Origin: Isoetes taiwanensis
Taxonomy: Eukaryota > Streptophyta > Lycopodiopsida > Isoetales > Isoetaceae
DNA: 64,000 bases
Direction: 5' to 3'
NCBI GenBank assembly: GCA_021234155.1
Contig: JAJEKV010000025.1
Span: 4,117,773 to 4,181,772 of the forward strand
Made by a program: the position numbers and the translations under genes. Below the pieces are notes generated by a model, which worked only from the letters and a program-made list of their open reading frames with translations, did not search any database and was not told the origin of the DNA. Below are positions 56,035-64,000 of the stretch, in pieces. Every line of letters starts with the position of its first letter. The first letter of the stretch is position 1.

Positions 56035-58848
56035 AATCCAAATGGTCATTTGAATGTGTAGGCTGTGGAATCTGAAAGTACTTGGAAAATTCTATTCAGT
56101 GTGCTGGAATGTAGTCTCCAGAGCAAGAAGCAAATTTTTATCGGAGTTAGAAACTAGTGATGGCCTCAAGAATACAGGTCCTTTGCTAGAGTAGACCTGT
56201 TGCATCAATGCACAGCAGATAAATTGCTCGATCTGTGGTTTAAGGGAGATCAACCCTCCCCTCTTGCAGATCATGGGAAACAACCCTCTCGGCCTGCAGC
56301 CTCGAGGGTTATTTCCCATAATCTGCTCGAGAGGAGGTTAACCTCCTCTTCTACTCAGGGAATTCTACCACTAGAGTTCGCAAGGTGTTTGATTAATAAT
56401 TAGATTTAGTAAACAATAATTTGAAATGACATTTTGCGCAAACCAATATATCATTATCGTTATATGCATATAAACACACTTACCATGCAAGAGCATGCAT
56501 GTAGGGATTGATCCCAGCTGTTGATTCGAGAAAATAGAGGGGCAGGATGCATACACCTCATGGGGATTGCATGGGTGCATGCATCACATCTCAATACCAT
56601 CAAATCAAGGAGGGAGATGAAATCTTGGCCGTCGAATGTGCCCAAGACGTTTGGGGCTTTCCATCTCAACCATTCGTAGACTAGGGCCTTCGTGTTGGTC
56701 GTTTATTTAAAAAGGAGCAATTATTAATGTCAGTTCATGAGGTGGCATTTGCCACCTCATGAACTGAGGTTTTTGTCATTTTCATGCGAGCCCCATTCTA
56801 GAATTCATTCTCAATGTTTCCAAAAAGTAGAGGGATGGTAATCTTTTTTTTGTCGTCCAACCATTTATAGTATTTGACACAAGCAATATGCTACAACTTC
56901 ATCTTCATCTCATTCCCTTCTTGATTTGGCAGAATGAATGCGTTGTGATGTAGATATTGAATCTAGCCATGGATCTGGTTGCTCTTTCTTATAATTGAGG
57001 GCAATGATAGAAGAAAAGAATAAGCTAATCAATCAAATGCAAAATGCAATTTATGCATTAAATGATAAGCAATATCTGTGGATATAGGATTTCCTTGTTG
57101 GATCATGTGGGCATGCATTTGTATTTTTAACATGGAAGTTGGGGCACCATTTTGAGTTGAGGGTGAATCTCGTCGTGATATCATGTGGTATCCTTTATAT
57201 TCGAGTGGAAGTTGGGTTCAACATTTTGGCGTAACAATTTTTGTCAGTTTATAGCGCATTCCCCTGTTTACGTTGCACTTTCCATTGCTTTTGCCCTATT
57301 TTTCCCTTTTTATTCTGCTTCAGTTATGCGGCATATAATTTCTCAACCAAAATAATTCTTCCTCTTACAAAGATCATCTAGGTGTTGGGGAGGGGGAGGT
57401 ATTGGTACCATCAGAGCTGCGATGGCAGCCCCATAGGATACCATAATGCCCATTGAAGGCTGCTAACGCTGAAATTCCACTGGCACAGTTATGGGCATAT
57501 GAACTGAACACCAATCCTTTGATGGCATCTCAAATTTGAAGCTTCGACGATGATTCCACTACCGCAGTTAGAAGTTAGCAAAACGCTGCCCTCAAAACTG
57601 AAAACTCTCACATCTAATTGCAAAACACTCGGTTAACTATCAGGGGAGCACTGCCATAAGTTTTAGATTATGATAATTGCCGTGGGCTGGATTCCTGCCA
57701 AGTAGAGAGCAGATGCCATAGATTTTTGCCAAGTTTGATTTTTTTAAATTCTTGAATTAATTGCCGCTGCCGTGAGTGGAATCATCGCCTATCTTAGGTC
57801 ACAGAAGGAAGCCGCAGTTGAGATTTTGCTCCCAAGTGACGTTGCCCATGGTGGAATGTGGCCCTAAGATGGTATGCATAAAATTGACCTACTAATTTTT
57901 TTAAAAATAGTTTTGATCAATTCAAACAGCAGTATTTGAAAGCATTAATCTGCCTTCCACTTTGTTTCTCTTGCCTAACCCTGTAAAACACAACATTCCA
58001 ATATTAGTTAACTCTTGATGCCTCCCTTTCCCAATAGGGGAAGTGTGGTTTTTGCTATCGATATAATAAAAAAAAAGTTTAATGTAATAAATTGGAGCAG
58101 ACTTGCATGATACTATTTGCTACCTCTGTAATTAAAAAATGTAGCATTAAACAGTCCAAGCGTATGACATGCTTTCCAAAAGAGCTAAAGGAGGTCTTTA
58201 ACAATAAAGGCAAAAATACATTGATTCACATGGTTTTTCTGTTCTTGGTCTCCCCATTGTTTTCAAGAGCATGCTGGGAAAATGAGGAATAGCTAGAAGG
58301 ACAAGATGGAATAAGCAATTTGTTCTATGCTCTTTCTGGAGAAGCATGGAGATGGTCAAACAAAAGAGGGTGAATCAGCTATTCAGAATTAAAGCAAACA
58401 GTGCTGTTCTCTTTTTTTTGTTACCTGATTTAACAGTAATAGAAAAAGTAAATTAGAAGTGTTTGGAGTCAATCTGAAAGGCAAAGAAGAGCATGAAATC
58501 TTTGAAAAGGCCACTAACACGTACAAGGCATCATAGCATTTTTTTAATCCCTTAAAGGGATTAAAAAGAGAATCAATCATGATGTAGGTTCTGTAATAAG
58601 CTTTACACGAATCAATCATGATGTAGGTTCTGTAATAAGGTTTACTTCTAGGTCTTTTTAATCACTTGCTCGATTTATCTATCACCTCCAATGTAGGGGA
58701 TGCTCCTAGATGATGAAGTTTTGATGTACCCTAAGGGTCTCCTGTAGACATTAATAATGTAATAAATTGGAGCAAACTTACATGATACTATTTTGACGCT
58801 TCTTCGGCCATAGGCACATGGAACAAGGCTTCGTTAGATTCATGCAAA
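56035..58848. other. Intergenic stretch
   Basis: No gene is recognised. It includes the hairpin at 56731-56766. A pair of direct repeats of about 45 bp (58080 and 58755, containing aatgtaataaattggagca) lies 0.67 kb apart. A two-copy tandem repeat at about 58571-58650 contains aatcaatcatgatgtaggtt. The palindrome aatcccttaaagggatt is at 58548-58564. Confidence 0.5.
56731..56766. repeat. Perfect hairpin, 17-bp arms, 2-nt loop
   Basis: Left arm cagttcatgaggtggca, loop tt, right arm tgccacctcatgaactg, all paired. Its context is intergenic. It is not followed by a T-run that would suggest a Pol III terminator. Confidence 0.9.
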
Positions 58849-61243
58849 TTAGAATGCCTCCATCTTCAAATGCATAAACCTCCTCATCCTCATCTGATAT
58901 GCAGACATATTGAAGACTCTTGGTTGCGTCAAAAGCATGCGAGGTCGATTTGCTCCATATAATAAGCTTCTCAACTTCCTAGTTCTAGCCTCCCATTCTG
59001 CATCTGCATTCTTTTGTGCCTCCCTCTCATCCTTTTTTTTCTTCCTAGATGCCGTAATTAGTTCCATGTCCTTTCTTTTTCTTTCTTGTTCCACCTTTTT
59101 CTGTTCTGCTTTTTGTTTCTTAATCTTTTCGGCTTCCTCCTTCCTAGCTTTATCTTCTTGTACAGCCCTAATCCAACCATCGCTCGTGAGATAATGCTTA
59201 TTCCATAACTCAGGAAACATCCTGGTCGTTTTCCCTACAAAAATACCAAATGAGACAAAGCATGCACAAATATATCTGAGTGTACATGGCCTGAAAATTA
59301 TTGAATCGAAAGTTGATAAAGAGAGAAAATATACCTCTTGGAGGCTCATGCACATGGCTTGGACCAGCATCATCAGTTACACTTGCAGCAACATTTAGAA
59401 TCTCTAACCCTTGAATTCTACATATAATAAATAATCAACCCCATAACAATTTAATAAAACAGCAAAACAATGTAACAAATTGATAGTGATGTACAAAATG
59501 CAAGCAAAATGCCCCAATCTTCAGCTCAGTTCTTAAAATGGAGTTGGTACCTATATATACAAAATCCTGTACATCATCGAAGTTAAAGGAATAAGGCATT
59601 TGATAAAACCAAATAAAATAAAGAGTTTGATACCCCTAAGAACATAAAGAAAGACTATAAAAAACAAGTAAGAAAAGACCACCATTTGTGGTTTTAAGCA
59701 CTATCCCTTGAGCGCTAAGTTTGCAGGTTTAGCAGATAGCTTTTGCAAGAAAACATTGTCACTTCAACATATTCCATCTGTAGAATAGAGTTGCTATACC
59801 AAAAATACTGTTGCACACAGCTAGCTAGTTAACTATCAGAATAAAAAAACTGAGAAATATAAAAAACTGACCTCGGCACGTGTGCATCATCCAAGTGATC
59901 GTCGTGGTCATGTAGTCCCAAAGAACTCTCACCATCTTGATAATCTTCAAATTCAGCATCTACAGCTCGTTGAGAATTCTGAATTGAGGATTAATTGGCC
60001 AAAGTAGACTCACCATCTTGTTGAGCTTCAACTGGGGCATCTACGGTAGTTGTCGTTGAACATGTAGGAGTAATAAAGCCATCTATGACAGCAGGATTAA
60101 GTGGCCAGATTCCAGTGGCTTTAAAGCCAGCTTTAATATTCTCAGGCGTTAGACCTGTGGCCAATGCATTAGAAATCAGACCTACAAATAAGAAAGAAGT
60201 TAGTGTCATAACCAGACTGGGGCATAAAATCAGCATACACGTACCTGCTAATTGTGCCTTGTTCGGCTCAAAACCTTCCCTCTTGTCGTCCTTGTCATTT
60301 ATGTATGCAGCTCTTTGTCTTCGAAAATACTGTTTAAATGGTCCAAAGACTGCCACATCAAGTGGCTACATTTTATGAGAGGTATGGCGAGGCAAAATAA
60401 CTAGGTGAATCCCCAACGATCTGGCTAAAAGCACCACCCTCATCATTTACATGGCTTCCATGGCCATCTAAAATGATAAGATGATGGTTGCTTTCATTAA
60501 CCCCTCCAGGCACATTAGCTTTAAAATGTTCCCTCAGCCAAATCATAAACAACTCTGTAGTCATCCATGCCTGCTGAACTGACATTCCAGCCCCAATCTC
60601 ACAATTGACTACATGGTTAGCTCGAAGTCTAATGCCTTTGAAGATATAGTAGCTAGGAATAGCGGTACCTGAGGCGTTGCAGCATGCTAAAACAGTCACC
60701 CATTCTCGATTTCGCATCACTATCTCATGGACTGCTCTACTTCCCTTTTTCGCTATCACTCTCAAACCACTAATCTTCCCCGCTTGAATGCCAGTTTCAT
60801 CTGCATTCCAAATGTGGCTAGGCTCAAAATTAAAATGGCTATAAACTTCTTCCAATGCTGTGTAAAAGGAGCGAAGTTTTAAAGGATGTATGGCTCGTGC
60901 TCTTGCAACATCCAAAGTTTCTGTTGACAATGAAATATCAGGATGTCTTTTTTTGAACATCCACCATTTATCTCCTGGTTTTCCATTCAATGACAAAGTA
61001 TTTTTGCCTTCACACATGCTTGCTGCTTTCAATTTGAATTGCTCCAAAGTCACTCCCATGCCTGCGGTTACTCTATCTAATGCCCATTTTTTCAGTTCTA
61101 ATTCCTGTTCCTTAAACATCTAGGATCTTGGCCAGCTTTCTTACTGTAAATGCCCCTCATCCAATTACGTAAGCTTGACTTAAATATGTTAAACTGCCTT
61201 GCTGCTTCTCGAATTGTTAAAATTTCCTTGCCATCAAAATCTG
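58849..61243 (-). pseudogene. Tigger/pogo-type (Tc1/mariner) transposase gene
   Basis: On the minus strand an acceptor-like ggacag precedes a psq-type helix-turn-helix (61242-61140: ILTIREAARQFNIFKSSLRN). One frameshift later come the Tc5-type HTH (MFKEQELELKKWALDRV...DKWWMFKKRHPDI) and the DDE core with IWNADETGI (first Asp), LIILDGHGSH (second Asp), a frameshift, then LPRHTSHKM, stop, PLDVAVFGPFKQYF (third Asp). An in-frame 63-bp intron (60182-60244, gtacgt...ttgtag) interrupts AQLAG and LISNAL, after which TPENIKAGFKATGIWPLNP is typical. Downstream exons add an acidic tail and a Lys/Glu coiled coil (59225-58849: KARKEEAEKIKKQKAEQKK). The pogo/Tigger family is secure. Two breaks make it inactive as written. 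Confidence 0.85.
60182..60244 (-). other. 63-bp intron in the Tigger gene
   Basis: On the minus strand it begins gtacgtgtatg and ends ttatttgtag. Removing it joins AQLAG to LISNALATGLTPENIK, restoring the continuous family sequence. Because 63 is a multiple of three and no stop occurs in it, the frame also reads through. Confidence 0.75.
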
Positions 61244-62159
61244 TCCAAAGAAATCATTTATTAACAATAACAGAGATAGTAACTGAGTAAACAGAGATTA
61301 CCTTCGGAGAAACTGAATCCTGACAAGAATTGGTTCATGTAAACGAATACAAAGAGATGGATATATTACATTACCATTTTTTTCAACAGAACAAACGATT
61401 TGTCAAAGAATACAGGCCTCCATCATCCAGCAAGACTCCAGATCATCCAAGTAGCAGTCGAAATGCACGCCTATGTGGTCTGAGACGAACGCCTATGTGG
61501 TCTGGTCGCTGGAGCCTTCAACCTCAATCTACGAAATTTTCAGCGGCATTTTCCACATCCGCGTTTGGGCTTTTTCCACGTCTGCCAATGGTATTTTCCA
61601 CGGCGTACGTGGGACGTGCAGAGCCAATGGCCGCCCTCCTCTAGAACTTTCTCCTCTCTCTTAGAAAAATTTGTAATCAGGAACTATATGGTCTGGTCTT
61701 AGACCGTGGTTATAGGGCATCTGAAAGCAAAGGAACCAAAGGAAAAGCAAAGATATGAAAGGTTTACTGCTACCATCGCTGCTGAGATTCCAAGTCTATC
61801 AAACCGCAAAAAGGTCATTATTTATCCCTCTGAAACCACTGTTTTTCAAGATTTTGCATGCCACTTCAAATGTTTGTAGATAAGAGTGAAGAACTCTTTG
61901 GGCCAAAAATTGAGGCTATTGCTTTTCTACACAATGGGGATCTGCCTTGTGCAGTTGTCGCAGGTTTTAAGCAAAAAATTCTACATTTGTCCTCCTATTT
62001 TTGCTAGTTCATACATTTTTCAATCACTGTAAGTTCAGAAAGGAATTTTTAGGAGGTCTCATTTAGGAGCATTTCTTTAATACAAGTTCCTTCTACTTAT
62101 TCCATCTTTAAGATAAGGATGCTATGTATCTACTATTTACATACTGATATCAATGGTAC
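61244..62159. other. Intergenic stretch
   Basis: No gene is established. cgcctatgtggtctg occurs twice near 61465-61505. At about 61723-61870 the plus strand reads in part like protein (ERFTATIAAEIPSLSNRKKV) and ends near a splice-like gttttaag, but no family is recognised. Confidence 0.4.
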
Positions 62160-63345
62160 AGGTACAGAGATAACTTTACGTACAGTTGTAGTAGAAAAAC
62201 AGAGCTAAAAAAGATATATTGTGCAAGATAATCTAATGACGAGGGCAAGCTCTTACTTGCAAGGGCAGAACCCTTGGCATAGTCACACCAAATGATTCGC
62301 TCATGTACAGACTGACCTGCAGGAAGGCTCCAATTGAAACTATGAAACATATTAGCCAGAGTTAGCTAGACCATGCAAAGACCCAAATTCCAACAAGGGC
62401 ACATTCTTTTGCTGGATCCAAATGGCAACTCCTCGTAATCCTAGCCCCTTATATCCTTATTGCTTCATATAAACCTTTCTGGACTGAATATTTCAGGCTC
62501 ATCCCATGTGTTAGGATCTCTCCCTATTGCCCATACATTTACTAGTAGTCTGGTCTTCTTTTGGCAACTCCTCGTAATCCTGGCCCCTTATATACTTATT
62601 GCTTCATATAAACCTTTCTGGACTGGATATTTCAGGCTCATCCCATGTGTTAGAATCTCTCTCTATTGCCTATACATTTACTAGCAGTCTGGTCTTCTTT
62701 TGAATTGTAAAACTCTCTATTTTGCATTCCTCTATAAATTCATGTGGGATGAGCAAAGGAGCTACAGGATGCAATCTGAAGGTTTTTTTCACAATTGATT
62801 CCAGATAGTGTAAATTGAGTCCCCACAATAGAATATATCTCATCTTGAGCCTTGTCTAAAACGCGAAGGGCACGAATAAGCTTTGCTAGAGCCCATTCTA
62901 TAGTGACTTAACTGGTATCAGTCCCTCAAGCAATATATCCTGTATGCATCGCAAATATTTTAGCAGCAACATATGGCATCAAAGAAGGAGATATATCGTC
63001 ATTTACCATAACACAGGGTTTGATCTTGTCATGGCTCAGTCCACCAACTCGTAGAAGCACATCTACCAGATCATGGTTTTGATCAGAGTAAATTTTCTGT
63101 AAATGCTTTCAATAACACATTGAAGAAGTGCATCCATTTGCTTATGAGTTCTCCTCATCCGACACTGGTAGCCTTGAAGATCAAGCCAACTCAAAAGGCA
63201 AATAATCTCCAAAGTTGAAAGCACCATCTAGGAATGTAATCTCCCGAGTTAATTCCTTGAAATAGTATGCTGCAACTTGGGATTCAAAAACCTTGCCTCC
63301 CAATGCTATTTGTGTAATTACCCTTGCAGTCATGGCCTCAGCCAT
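62160..63345 (-). pseudogene. CYP71-clan cytochrome P450 pseudogene
   Basis: Plant A-type P450 monooxygenase remnant, minus strand. From N to C: AMTARVITQIALGGKVFE (about 63330); AFNFGDYLPFELA, then, frameshifted, a DLQGYQCRMRRTHKQMDALL segment (about 63200-63100); DLVDVLLRVGGLSHDKIK; the I-helix GTDTS.VTIEWALAKLIRA (about 62930-62870), with GTDTS corresponding to (A)Gx[21 protein letters not shown] (about 62750), where the ExxR glutamate is Lys; [18 protein letters not shown]; the heme loop FGSSKRMCPCWNLGL (FGxGxRxCxG expected); and MFHSFNWSLPAGQSVHE. Stops interrupt the I-helix and other parts. A 139-bp tandem duplication (62424-62701) repeats the [10 protein letters not shown] exon part. 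The N-terminal half is missing. Confidence 0.88.
62424..62701. repeat. 139-bp tandem duplication inside the P450 pseudogene
   Basis: Two adjacent copies start at 62424 and 62563 with ggcaactcctcgtaatcct. Each spans the coding segment around [20 protein letters not shown] on the minus strand. The copy nearer the I-helix has extra mutations. Confidence 0.88.
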
Positions 63346-64000
63346 GGGTTGGGCTGCGAAGTGGTTTGGAAGTGATTTTTGGGAAGGATCTTATCTGAAA
63401 GCCTTGATATTCATGTACTTACCATGACTATAAGTGTGTTCTGTCCTGTTTCAGCATCTGAGAAACATGCTCTAAATTCCAATTTTTCATCAAAATTGTT
63501 TTTATCAGGTAGGCAGCCAAATCTCTTTATTGATTTAAATGGGTATTTTCTGTTCTATTTTAAGTAAGCAGCAACATATTTTATCATTCGAAATTGGTAA
63601 TTTTGCCAGCTTCCAAAGTGTGTTTTGTCGACATATTGCTTTATCCTCTGTAACAAGACAGGTTTTGATCTTTACATTAACATGCTTTATAATATTCACT
63701 TAGAGTCCTGATCCAGCATTTGCAACATAGGCCTTGCATGTCTCAGCATTCGTTTTCATGTTTGCCCAATTGATTCTCTTCGTAGAGCTGTAGATCTTGT
63801 TGCTTGGTAGTCTCTCATGCTCTTACAACTTTCACTTCCTTTTAATTATGATTCACTATCATTTGTAAGGGTAGAAGCATATGAAAGCATCTTTGAGTCC
63901 TTGTAGAGCTTCATTTATTGGATATGCTCAAAGTTGCAGGTTATAGACTGACTAAGTGAACCAAATTGATGATTATGGCCAAGAGGCAGTGGAAAATGCA
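63346..64000. other. Window end without recognised gene
   Basis: AT-rich sequence. A 62-aa plus-strand frame (63379-63567) is unassigned. The missing N-terminal exon of the P450 pseudogene was looked for here on the minus strand and not found. Confidence 0.45.

Noticed and set aside
58080..58800. Pair of 45-bp direct repeats as LTRs or target duplications
   Set aside because: Too long for a target duplication and too short for LTRs. No TG..CA ends, PBS or coding between them.

Overview
The window is nuclear DNA of a land plant, most likely a gymnosperm or other large-genome lineage. The evidence is AT-rich, intron- and transposon-dense DNA holding plant-type elements (Mutator-like, Copia, PIF/Harbinger-like MITE, Tigger/pogo), a SAUR gene and fragments of two plant cytochrome P450 clans. 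The gymnosperm placement is inference. Only one gene looks fully intact, the single-exon SAUR gene at 45.3 kb. Almost everything else is transposon sequence, pseudogene or unassigned DNA.

Layout. (1) 1-12984 and about 17938-25888 are two copies of one block of about 8 kb, here called copy A and copy B, in direct orientation and separated by a unique spacer (12985-17364). The block holds the 3' half of a Mutator-like transposase, one exon of a CYP72-clan P450 on the minus strand, a structured retroposon, and the LTR plus leader of a second Copia element (Copia-2). Copy A also carries a 4.8 kb Copia element (1590-6388) and a 242-bp retroposon (10201-10442). Copy B preserves the empty target site of each, so both insertions can be defined to the base. 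(2) In copy B, Copia-2 continues into gag and the protease/gag-pre-integrase region (25421-29104) and is itself interrupted by a 1.5 kb retroposed sequence with a 15-bp target duplication. (3) 30.5-34.0 kb holds minus-strand coding remnants: an FCP1/NLI-type HAD phosphatase pseudogene, an acidic segment and an unrecognised multi-piece gene. (4) 33.9-42.8 kb is a plus-strand gene of the DUF7869 transposase-like family. It is apparently split by an intron of about 5 kb that is filled with roughly two dozen copies of a 20-bp imperfect palindrome. (5) 43.8-44.4 kb is a PIF/Harbinger-like MITE, followed by the SAUR gene and a third, inverted copy of part of the duplicated block (45.9-46.5 kb). (6) 48656-56034 is bounded by inverted terminal repeats and contains two convergent, unassigned, heavily frameshifted coding regions. 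It is the best candidate for an undescribed large DNA transposon. (7) 58.8-61.2 kb is a Tigger/pogo transposase gene with a spliceosomal intron. 62.2-63.3 kb is a CYP71-clan P450 pseudogene.

A caution applies to the whole window. Where copies can be compared (block A against B, LTR against LTR, and the third copy), differences concentrate at CAG/CTG trinucleotides, often as CAG or CTG against CG, while AT-rich stretches of hundreds of bases agree almost perfectly. Some frameshifts and part of the apparent divergence may therefore be base-calling errors at methylated CHG sites rather than biology. No operon-like or cooperating gene set is visible. The organisation is nested and duplicated transposons around one auxin-response gene.
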